Assembly: GCA_900555915.1 (NCBI GenBank)
Contig: USNC01000106.1
Coordinates: forward strand, 1 to 5,824
From: an uncultured Porphyromonadaceae bacterium
GTDB lineage: Bacteria; Bacteroidota; Bacteroidia; Bacteroidales; Muribaculaceae
DNA: 5,824 bases
Direction of reading: 5' to 3'
Part shown: in pieces, positions 1 through 5,801 of the stretch
Position numbering within the stretch: the first letter of the stretch is position 1
How the letters are laid out: every line of letters begins with the position of its first letter
The notes under the pieces: generated by a model
The model's database searches: none
Told to the model about the DNA's origin: nothing
Seen by the model: only the letters and a program-made list of their open reading frames with translations
Made by a program: the position numbers and the translations under genes

Positions 1-444
1 ACACAGCTTATAGTGGTGTCGGCCGTAGCCATGGTATTCCTTCTCATCGCTATCCTTCTTCCCGAATCAATCAAGTTCCAGTCGCCGAGTTTCGAGGCTC
101 TCAACATCACCAGTGGCGAAGTGCCAATGAAGTGTCTGTTCCTTTTCCTTTGCGGCATCTGCACATCAGTGATGTGGGGCGGTATCTTCAATCTCGCTAC
201 AGAAGGCCTCGGCAAATACACCGCGAAGGCTTCCGGTCTGTTCATGACCATGGTAGTCGGCGGCGGTGTCATGCCGTTTATCCAGGACTGGATCGCGCGC
301 AACTTCGGCTATGTCAACAGTTATTGGCTCGTGTTTGCGATGGTGGCCTATATCTTCTACTACGCTGTTATCGGCTGCCGGAATGTCAACACCGATATTC
401 CTGTGGATGATATCAATGAGGATCAGGTGCTCAACGCTGGTTAA
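1..444 (+). CDS. Sugar MFS transporter, FHS (FucP/GluP-like) family, C-terminal fragment
   Basis: The frame is open from the first base, so the gene begins outside the window; 147 codons remain and end at TAA. The fragment has four hydrophobic helices, consistent with TM9-TM12 of a 12-helix transporter: window residues about 3-21, 44-65, 78-97 and 107-126. The segment with GGIFNLATEGLGKYTAKASG, followed by a Gly-rich helix reading VVGGGVMPFIQDW, resembles the matching region of the fucose and glucose/galactose:H+ symporters (FHS family), which import a monosaccharide across the inner membrane with a proton. The C-terminal tail is short, acidic and probably cytoplasmic. The substrate cannot be read from this piece. 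The GTG at 13 is an internal codon, not a start. The gene lies 113 bp upstream of transketolase on the same strand, which makes a pentose or other monosaccharide feeding the pentose phosphate pathway plausible (inference). Confidence 0.85.
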   Translation, partial: TQLIVVSAVAMVFLLIAILLPESIKFQSPSFEALNITSGEVPMKCLFLFLCGICTSVMWGGIFNLATEGLGKYTAKASGLFMTMVVGGGVMPFIQDWIARNFGYVNSYWLVFAMVAYIFYYAVIGCRNVNTDIPVDDINEDQVLNAG

Positions 445-465
445 TGCATAATGCATAATGCATAA
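445..465. repeat. Three-copy 7-bp tandem repeat (TGCATAA)
   Basis: Directly after the transporter stop codon the heptamer TGCATAA occurs three times in perfect tandem (445-451, 452-458, 459-465). The stop codon TAA itself matches the end of a preceding unit, and a further partial copy, TGCATAA plus T, appears at 493-500. Each unit contains the palindrome ATGCAT. The rest of the gap to the transketolase start (466-557) is AT-rich and shows no convincing hairpin terminator or consensus promoter. Short intergenic tandem heptamers can vary in copy number by slippage; no function can be assigned here. Confidence 0.8.
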
Positions 466-557
466 TTGGCTTTGCACCAATACGATAGACGCTGCATAAT
501 CGTGTATTGATTTTAAGTGGAAATACATAATATAACCAAATTCAAATCATCAAATCT

Positions 558-2594
558 ATGTCAAAGACAATTGATTCAGCTCTCCTTACCCGCGGCGCCG
601 ACAATATGCGCGTGCTGATCGCGGAGATGGTGGAGAAAGCCAAGTCCGGTCATCCTGGCGGTGCCATGGGTGGCGCGGATTTTGTAAACGTGCTTTATTC
701 CTCTTTCCTCAACTATGATCCGGAAGATCCGGCATGGTTCGCCCGCGACCGCTTCTTCCTCGATCCCGGACACATGAGCACCATGCTCTATTCCGTGCTC
801 GCTCTCACCGGCAAATATACCATCGAGGAGCTCCAGGGCTTCCGCCAGTGGGATTCAGCCACTCCCGGCCATCCTGAACTGGACGTGATGCGTGGCATCG
901 AGAACAGTTCCGGTCCTCTCGGTCAGGGACATGTATATGCAGTGGGTTGCGCCATTGCGGAACGATTCCTAGCAGCCCGCTTCGGAAAAGTGGTGGAACA
1001 CAAGACCTACGCTTTCATATCCGACGGTGGCATTCAGGAAGAGATCTCGCAGGGAGCCGGCCGCATCGCAGGAACTCTCGGTCTGCATAATCTCATCATG
1101 TTCTACGACAGCAACGAAGTGCAGCTTTCCACAAAAGTGAAAGATGTGACAGCTGAAGATACAGCTGCTAAATATCGCGCATGGAACTGGAATGTGATTG
1201 AGATCGACGGCACTGATCCGCTTGCGATCGCAGGCGCGATAGAGGCCGCGCAGAAGGAGACAGAGCGTCCGACACTCATCATCGGCCATACCGTCATGGC
1301 ACGCAAGGCTGTCGCTGCCGACGGCAGCAGTCTGGAAGGCCATGTCAACACCCACGGTCAGCCCCTCTCGGCTGCCGGTGCGGATATGGACAAGACTGTG
1401 GCAAACCTTGGAGGAGACCCGCAGAATCCCTGGCAGATATGGGACGACGTGAAGCAGCTCTACGCAGCACGCCGTGAGGAACTGACAGCGAACGCACGCG
1501 CCCGCAAGGCTGAGTTTGCAAAGTGGGCCGAGGCCAATCCCGAGGAGGCCAAGACTCTCAATGATTGGATCGAAGGCAAACTTCCCGAACTCGACTGGTC
1601 GAAGGTGGCGCTCAAGCCCAATATGGCATCGCGCGCATCTTCCGCAGCAGTTCTTTCGTTCCTCGCCGACCATGTACACAACATGATAGTAAGCTCCGCC
1701 GATCTGGCGAACTCCGACAAGACCGACGGTTTCCTTAAGAAAACACACGCTTTCGTCAAGGGCGACTTCTCCGGAGCGTTCCTCCAGAGCGGTGTGGCCG
1801 AGCTCACCATGGCCTGCATCTGCAACGGCATCGCGCTTCATGGCGGTTGCATAGCAGCATGCGGCACATTCTTTGTCTTCTCCGACTATATGAAGCCCGC
1901 CATCCGCATGGCGGCGCTCATGGAACTTCCCGTCAAGTTCATTTTCACCCACGACGCATTCCGTGTAGGTGAGGATGGCCCCACACACGAACCGGTGGAG
2001 CAGGAAGCCCAGATCCGTCTGCTCGAACAGATGGACAATCTCGCAGGCCATCAGGCAGCCCTCGTGCTCCGTCCGTGCGACAGCGCCGAGACTGTGGAAA
2101 GCTACCGCATAGCGCTTGAGAACAGGAAGTCTCCGACAGTTCTCGTCTTCTCCCGTCAGAATCTCGAGGACCTTCCGGCCGCTGACCGTGCCGCCGAGGC
2201 CAAGAAGACAGAGATGGGCGGCTATGTAGTCTACGACGCTCCCAAGACCGACATCGTGCTTGTGGCAAACGGCTCGGAAGTGGCTCTTGCAATGCACGTG
2301 GCCGAGAAACTCGGAGAGGAAGGTGTCGGTGCCCGCGTGGTGTCGATCCCCTCTGTAGGCCTCTTCTGCCGCCAGCCTAAGGCATACCGTGAAGAGGTGA
2401 TTCCGGCCGGAGTGAAGATGTTCGGTATCACCGCAGGTCTTCCCGCCGTGCTCTATCCGGTGATGAAGGGCGACTTCAAGGTGTTCGGTATGGAACGTTT
2501 CGGTGCCTCCGCTCCTCTCAAGGTGCTTGATGAGAAATTCGGCTACACAGTGGAGAATGTCCTCTCCAAGGTGAAGGCGTTTCTCGCTGAGTGA
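558..2594 (+). CDS. tkt: Transketolase
   Basis: This TPP- and divalent-metal-dependent cytoplasmic enzyme moves two-carbon ketol units between ketose and aldose phosphates in the non-oxidative pentose phosphate pathway. At 678 aa it is full length (usual about 660-680). The order is N-terminal TPP/PP domain, pyrimidine-binding domain from about residue 355, and C-terminal domain from about 550. Active-site landmarks are present: SGHPG (His32), GHMS (His72), TPGHPE (His105), GPLGQG (119-124), D156/E161/N186 of the TPP-metal motif, THGQP (His266), R359, SADLANS (380-386), catalytic Glu415 in GVAEL, THD (His465), GEDGPTH (471-477) and SRQNL (R533). The metal motif starts SDGG instead of GDG, and there are about nine extra residues before RPCD (505-508). 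The ATG at 558 is preceded by an AT-rich leader without Shine-Dalgarno, as usual in Bacteroidetes. A strong terminator follows 25 bp after the stop. Family assignment is very secure. Confidence 0.98.
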   Translation: MSKTIDSALLTRGADNMRVLIAEMVEKAKSGHPGGAMGGADFVNVLYSSFLNYDPEDPAWFARDRFFLDPGHMSTMLYSVLALTGKYTIEELQGFRQWDSATPGHPELDVMRGIENSSGPLGQGHVYAVGCAIAERFLAARFGKVVEHKTYAFISDGGIQEEISQGAGRIAGTLGLHNLIMFYDSNEVQLSTKVKDVTAEDTAAKYRAWNWNVIEIDGTDPLAIAGAIEAAQKETERPTLIIGHTVMARKAVAADGSSLEGHVNTHGQPLSAAGADMDKTVANLGGDPQNPWQIWDDVKQLYAARREELTANARARKAEFAKWAEANPEEAKTLNDWIEGKLPELDWSKVALKPNMASRASSAAVLSFLADHVHNMIVSSADLANSDKTDGFLKKTHAFVKGDFSGAFLQSGVAELTMACICNGIALHGGCIAACGTFFVFSDYMKPAIRMAALMELPVKFIFTHDAFRVGEDGPTHEPVEQEAQIRLLEQMDNLAGHQAALVLRPCDSAETVESYRIALENRKSPTVLVFSRQNLEDLPAADRAAEAKKTEMGGYVVYDAPKTDIVLVANGSEVALAMHVAEKLGEEGVGARVVSIPSVGLFCRQPKAYREEVIPAGVKMFGITAGLPAVLYPVMKGDFKVFGMERFGASAPLKVLDEKFGYTVENVLSKVKAFLAE

Positions 2595-2619
2595 GACTTG
2601 ATCTGACATGATATGACGC

Positions 2620-2653
2620 CCCGCGTGCCACGGCATGCGGGGCTTTGTTTTTG
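2620..2653 (+). terminator. Intrinsic terminator after transketolase
   Basis: CCCCGCGTGCC (2620-2630) pairs with GGCATGCGGGG (2633-2643), giving a GC-rich stem of 10-11 bp with one G-T wobble and a very short loop, followed by CTTTGTTTTT (2644-2653). This is a classic Rho-independent terminator for the upstream gene, and it separates tkt from the phosphatase gene. Confidence 0.92.
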
Positions 2654-2674
2654 CAGGAATCGCACTCTGTCCGT

Positions 2675-2706
2675 TTGGTAGGTTCCGCGCTTTTGCTTAA
2701 TTTTGC
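2675..2706 (+). promoter_or_regulatory. Bacteroidetes-type promoter for the HAD phosphatase gene
   Basis: TTTG at 2675-2678 (the -33 element) and TAATTTTG at 2699-2706 (matching the -7 consensus TAnnTTTG) are separated by 20 bp, the usual arrangement for the primary sigma factor of Bacteroides. Transcription should begin within a few bases of 2711-2715, almost at the ATG at 2715. The site lies downstream of the tkt terminator, so the phosphatase appears to be its own transcription unit. The match is read from sequence; activity is inferred. Confidence 0.75.
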
Positions 2707-2714
2707 ACTCTGCT

Positions 2715-3341
2715 ATGAGACCAAGGTTGAAAATACTGTTCGACTTCGACGGTACGCTCTGCAAGGTGGAGACAATACCGTATGTGGCGTCGCTCCTGGG
2801 TGTGGACCGGCACGGGGTGATCGGCGCCATGACCCGCGATGCGTGCGTCGGCGCGGCAGGGTATGCGGAAAACCTGAGGAAAAGGGTGGACATGATGAAA
2901 GACGTTTCTGTGCAGGCATTTTCCGAAGCGCTTGTCCCCGGTCTGCTCCGTCAGGGTTTCATGTCGTTTATCAGAAGACATCCGGAAATGTGCGGAGTGG
3001 TGAGCTGCAACCTTGACTGCTGGTGCGTTCCGGTGCTGTCCGGCTTCGGGGTTGACTGCCGGTTTTCTAAAGCCGTGGTAAGTGGCGGGCGAGTGGCCGG
3101 AATTGCGGATGTGCTTGATAAGACCGAAGTGGTAAGTGCGCTGCATGATGATGGCTATGACGTGGCGTTTGTAGGCGATTCGGCCAATGACATCGGTGCC
3201 ATGCGCATGGCAGAGCATGCTTTTCTCTTGAGCAACGGCAGTCTGCCGGAGGAAATGTTGGATTTTCCTTGTTTTGTCACCGCTTCTGAAGAAGCCTTGG
3301 TTGGCCGCCTGGAGACTTTGACGGACTCTTACTTGAAATGA
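2715..3341 (+). CDS. HAD-superfamily phosphatase, HAD-IB / phosphoserine phosphatase-like
   Basis: This 208-aa, soluble, probably cytoplasmic protein has all four HAD motifs. Motif I is FDFDGTL, with nucleophile Asp10 and acid/base Asp12. Motif II is Ser97 in VVSCN, motif III is Lys136 in DVLDK, and motif IV is GDSAND (154-159), the Mg2+-binding pair being Asp155 and Asp159. The stretch from about residue 17 to 90 between motifs I and II would form a helical C1-type cap, as in the HAD-IB group with phosphoserine phosphatase. It should hydrolyse a small phosphomonoester; the substrate cannot be read from sequence, and no ACT domain typical of some SerB proteins is present. ATG 2715 is preferred over the upstream in-frame TTG at 2703, because that TTG lies inside the predicted -7 promoter box and ATG 2715 already places motif I at residue 10. 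It converges on the ABC ATPase gene, leaving 41 bp with no clear terminator. Confidence 0.88.
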   Translation: MRPRLKILFDFDGTLCKVETIPYVASLLGVDRHGVIGAMTRDACVGAAGYAENLRKRVDMMKDVSVQAFSEALVPGLLRQGFMSFIRRHPEMCGVVSCNLDCWCVPVLSGFGVDCRFSKAVVSGGRVAGIADVLDKTEVVSALHDDGYDVAFVGDSANDIGAMRMAEHAFLLSNGSLPEEMLDFPCFVTASEEALVGRLETLTDSYLK

Positions 3342-3382
3342 TTCATGCCTGCGCGATGCAGTCGAGGTATGTTTCTTCCATA

Positions 3383-4207
3383 TCAAGTAGGCGAGTATTT
3401 CGGCGACGGTGCGAAATTTGCAGCATGTTCTATGCGGAAGAGACCTGTGCTGGAGTCGAATGTTATGCCCTTGCTTTCGAAATAACGGCTTATCGCACCA
3501 TTTTCCGAGAGGTCTTTGGGCGTGCCGGTCTGCATGCCCAGACGTTTGTCGAGAAGCCAGATATTGTCGGCGGTCTGAAGAGCCAGTTCGAGGTCGTGGG
3601 TGGATAGAAACACAGTCTTGCCCTTGATTCGCGACAATTTCAGCAGAAGCAGCATCATTTCCACCTTGCTTGGATAATCGAGAAACGCTGTAGGCTCGTC
3701 AAGGAAGATCAAAGGAGTCTCCTGAGCAAGGGCTTTTGCTATCATGGCCTTCTGGCGTTCGCCGTCGCTGAGAGTGTCGGTCATCCTATCGCGAAGGTGG
3801 TTTATCCCTACGAGCGACATAGCCTCGTCGACAATCCGTTTGTCTTCTTCATCCATATGTCCCCAGAATCCGGTATATGGGCTGCGTCCCATCGAGACAA
3901 GATCAGACACCGTGATATTGCCGAGGCTTATTCTCTCGGTCAGCACTACGCCAACTACTTTTGCAAGTTCGGAATTTCCATATTCCGTGATGTCTTTGCC
4001 ACTGATCAGTATATTGCCCGACACTGGAGGCAGGAAGCCCGACAAAGTCTTGAGCAAAGTGGATTTGCCCGCTCCGTTGCGGCCGAGCAGGCATGTGAAC
4101 TCTCCGGCATGGAGTGTGGCGTCGTTGAGTTCCGACACCACTCTTTCCCTGGTTTTTCCGGCGTAGCCGGTGACAAGATTCGTTATTCTGACAGTCTCTT
4201 CTCTCAT
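3383..4207 (-). CDS. ABC transporter ATP-binding protein, FecE/FhuC/BtuD-like
   Basis: This 274-aa ATPase should sit on the cytoplasmic face of an importer for iron-siderophore, haem or cobalamin and power it by ATP hydrolysis. Motifs in order are Walker A GRNGAGKST (42-50), signature LSDGE (146-150), Walker B LIFLDE (166-171, catalytic Glu171), D-loop FLD (175-177) and switch His204 in STHD. The segment ITVSDLVSMGRSPYTGFWG (98-116) is characteristic of the FecE/BtuD group. The usual Q-loop glutamine is replaced: the matching place reads VVLTERIS (87-94). The signature has Asp-Gly-Glu rather than Gly-Gly-Gln. The roughly 40-residue tail containing ITFDSSTGLFRI is typical of Bacteroidetes members as I recall them. 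It follows the LysR gene by 24 bp and is probably co-transcribed with it. No FecCD-type permease or substrate-binding protein adjoins it, so the substrate is unassigned. Confidence 0.93.
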   Translation of the reverse strand: MREETVRITNLVTGYAGKTRERVVSELNDATLHAGEFTCLLGRNGAGKSTLLKTLSGFLPPVSGNILISGKDITEYGNSELAKVVGVVLTERISLGNITVSDLVSMGRSPYTGFWGHMDEEDKRIVDEAMSLVGINHLRDRMTDTLSDGERQKAMIAKALAQETPLIFLDEPTAFLDYPSKVEMMLLLLKLSRIKGKTVFLSTHDLELALQTADNIWLLDKRLGMQTGTPKDLSENGAISRYFESKGITFDSSTGLFRIEHAANFAPSPKYSPT

Positions 4208-4231
4208 CGCAGTCTGTAAGTTTTACGCGGC

Positions 4232-5131
4232 TCATAGCCATGCGTTCTGGCGCTCCTTGACAGCAAGTGACTCCCCGAGCATGCGTATGAATTCCTGCAT
4301 CGACTTTTTACGATATGAATCCTTCAGTATGTGTATGCAGCCGGCCATCTCGTTTTGCGGATCGTCGATTGGTATTGATTTCACTCCTGTCTCGTTGTGT
4401 ATGGTGGCCTCGGCCAATACTGCTACAAGCATGCTCTGGCGAATGAGTTTCAGCAATATGTTCACTTCGTTGAGTTCTATCCTTATCCGGAATCTATCGT
4501 GATGGGATATTATGGAATCGAACGCGTTTCGAGCCTGCAGCCCTTTGGCCGGCATGGCGAGGTCGTATTTCTGAAGTTCCGCGACTGATACCCTTTCCTT
4601 GGCGGCAAGCGGATGATGTGGATTTACTATCGCCGACAGATAATTCTGGAAAAGGATGTGCGACTCCACTCCCTCCACATGCTGTGTGGGCTTGAAGGCG
4701 AGCACAAAATCGACTATCCGCCCCTTCAGCATCTCCATCAGTTCCGACATAGGCTTGTAGAATATGTTGAGTTTGATTCTCGGATACCGGCTCATGAATG
4801 AAAGCAGCGTCTCCGTAAGAATCGGGCTGAACGAGTAGGTCACGCCTATCGACAGGGTCCCGGTGGAGATCTTGTTGAGGTCGTCGATCCGTTCCTTGCA
4901 AGATTCGGATTCATATATGGCCTGCCTCACGTGGGGCAGGATTATCTCTCCCGCCTCGGTCAGCGCCACGCTGTGGCTGCTTCTCGACAGAAGGGGAGTG
5001 CCGAGTTCCGTCTCGAGCTGTTTGATCTGTTGCGAGAGGGTGCTCTGCGTTATGCAGAGTATTTTTGCCGCTTCAGAGAAATTGAGAGTCTCGGCTACTT
5101 TGGCAAAATATTTGATTTGTCTAAGTTCCAT
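4232..5131 (-). CDS. LysR-family transcriptional regulator
   Basis: This 299-aa DNA-binding regulator has the usual family length. The N-terminal winged helix-turn-helix covers residues 1-60: MELRQIKYF opening, NFSEAAKIL, then recognition helix ITQSTLSQQIKQLE (27-40), followed by GTPLLSR and LTEAG. A linker helix runs to about residue 88, and the effector-binding domain starts with TGTLSIGV (90-97) and runs to the C-terminus. Family members bind DNA as tetramers and respond to a small ligand; neither ligand nor target is evident. LysR regulators often control a divergent neighbour, but here both flanking genes point the same way: the ThrE_2 gene is 112 bp upstream and the ABC ATPase 24 bp downstream. 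The regulator may therefore act on its own operon or elsewhere. The start ATG at 5131 fits the family N-terminus exactly. Confidence 0.95.
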   Translation of the reverse strand: MELRQIKYFAKVAETLNFSEAAKILCITQSTLSQQIKQLETELGTPLLSRSSHSVALTEAGEIILPHVRQAIYESESCKERIDDLNKISTGTLSIGVTYSFSPILTETLLSFMSRYPRIKLNIFYKPMSELMEMLKGRIVDFVLAFKPTQHVEGVESHILFQNYLSAIVNPHHPLAAKERVSVAELQKYDLAMPAKGLQARNAFDSIISHHDRFRIRIELNEVNILLKLIRQSMLVAVLAEATIHNETGVKSIPIDDPQNEMAGCIHILKDSYRKKSMQEFIRMLGESLAVKERQNAWL

Positions 5132-5164
5132 ATGCGCTTTTGTCGGGTTGCTGGTGTGCCGGGT

Positions 5165-5203
5165 CAGTCACGGAGCCGGTGGTGAAATTCCCCGGGATGA
5201 CTG
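5165..5203 (-). promoter_or_regulatory. Possible dyad/hairpin in the LysR leader
   Basis: CAGTCA (5165-5170) and TGACTG (5198-5203) are inverted copies enclosing two CCGG tetramers (5176-5179, 5192-5195) that could pair as an inner stem. The element lies between the predicted promoter and the LysR start, where it could be an operator or a leader RNA structure. A second overlapping dyad, TGAC-N9-GTCA, spans 5198-5214. The arms are short, so chance is a real alternative. Confidence 0.3.
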
Positions 5204-5222
5204 GCGGCATGTCAGCATTTTG

Positions 5223-5230
5223 CAAAATTA
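5223..5230 (-). promoter_or_regulatory. Predicted -7 promoter element for LysR-ABC operon
   Basis: On the minus strand, the gap upstream of the LysR gene reads TAATTTTG, a full match to the Bacteroidetes -7 box TAnnTTTG. The ten bases TAATTTTGCA are identical to those of the phosphatase promoter at 2699-2708. No good TTTG -33 element is found at the expected spacing; that position falls in the end of the ThrE_2 gene. Lack of the -33 box may indicate a weak or activator-dependent promoter. The predicted leader to the LysR ATG would be about 80-90 nt. Confidence 0.5.
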
Positions 5231-5243
5231 GTAAAAAAATCCG

Positions 5244-5726
5244 CTATCTGGTGGCCTGGAAAGATATTTTTTTCAAAAAGAAGATAGGAAGCGTCGCGCC
5301 TGCCACCATGCAGAGGAGCAGACTGCAGCACATCATCCCATTGTAGGCGAAGAGCGAGAAGTAATGGTCGAAACCGCTCTGCGACTCGCTGAGCAGGCTG
5401 AGGGCGAGACCGCCGAAAGCCTTGTAGGCGTATATGCCCGGTATCATCGGGAGGAGGGCCGGGAAAAGGCATGTCTCTGCCGGAAACTTCGCCCTTCGGG
5501 ATGCGGCCACCGAGAGAATGCCGGTCAGAAGAGCGGCGATGAAAGTGGAGAGTATCATATTGGCGTGCATCTGTCCGGTCAGCACGTATCTAAGAGAGTG
5601 TCCGGCCGCTGCAATGAGAGCGCAGTAGATGTATGCGCGGCGTGGCGGACGGCTTATCGCTGCGAAACCGATTGCCGCTATAGCCGCAAACAATCCATCT
5701 TCTGCAATTTGAATTATAATTTCCAT
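5244..5726 (-). CDS. Threonine/serine exporter family protein, ThrE_2 (DUF3815)-like small subunit
   Basis: This small, very hydrophobic inner-membrane protein is 160 aa from ATG 5726. An in-frame TTG at 5744 would add six residues but is less likely; the frame is closed just above it by TAG at 5748-5750. About four to five membrane segments are visible, near residues 11-24, 31-49, 57-75, 83-105 and 128-150. The loop and helix FPALLPMIPGIYAYKAFGGL (residues 87-106) is the hallmark of the ThrE_2 domain. In the split version of the ThrE exporter this protein pairs with a larger ThrE_1 (DUF1212) protein; together they are expected to export threonine, serine or related small metabolites. Upstream, 27 bp away, lie the last codons of another minus-strand gene cut by the contig end, which may be that partner. 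Family assignment is good; the transported substrate is inferred. Confidence 0.82.
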   Translation of the reverse strand: MEIIIQIAEDGLFAAIAAIGFAAISRPPRRAYIYCALIAAAGHSLRYVLTGQMHANMILSTFIAALLTGILSVAASRRAKFPAETCLFPALLPMIPGIYAYKAFGGLALSLLSESQSGFDHYFSLFAYNGMMCCSLLLCMVAGATLPIFFLKKISFQATR

Positions 5727-5753
5727 ATTGTCGGTGACAATCAACTTCTATAT

Positions 5754-5801
5754 TTACATCAATGTTTGCATCTCGCGGGAGGGGAGGAGGCGGTTCAGAA
5801 C
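5754..5801 (-). CDS. 3' end of an unidentified upstream gene (possible ThrE_1 partner), truncated by contig end
   Basis: On the minus strand one frame enters from the edge and stays open for 15 codons (VLNRLLPSREMQTLM) before TAA at 5754-5756, 27 bp before the ATG of the ThrE_2 gene. The spacing suits an operon mate. The fragment is too short for any homology call. Linking it to the DUF1212 subunit rests only on the usual pairing of the two ThrE halves. Sequence beyond 5801 is adapter and must not be translated as part of it. Confidence 0.35.
   Translation of the reverse strand, partial: VLNRLLPSREMQTLM

Noticed and set aside
471..504. Promoter for tkt (TTTG at 471-474 with TAATCGTG at 497-504)
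   Set aside because: The -7 candidate matches only part of TAnnTTTG and the 22 bp spacing is long; tkt may be transcribed from an upstream promoter.
969..2636. 555-codon open frame on the minus strand, antisense to transketolase
   Set aside because: It lies almost wholly opposite a clear tkt gene; its translation is rich in His and Cys with no recognisable domain. The long open frame is a by-product of tkt codon bias.
2703..2714. TTG at 2703 as alternative start of the HAD phosphatase
   Set aside because: The codon is part of the predicted -7 promoter box, and the four added residues carry no family feature.
3342..3382. Terminator between the convergent phosphatase and ATPase genes
   Set aside because: Only a 4-5 bp CTGC/GCAG stem near 3348-3361 without a T-run is present, too weak to call.
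3338..4241. Several plus-strand and alternative minus-strand open frames over the ATPase gene
   Set aside because: They overlap a gene with all ABC motifs and show no domain of their own.
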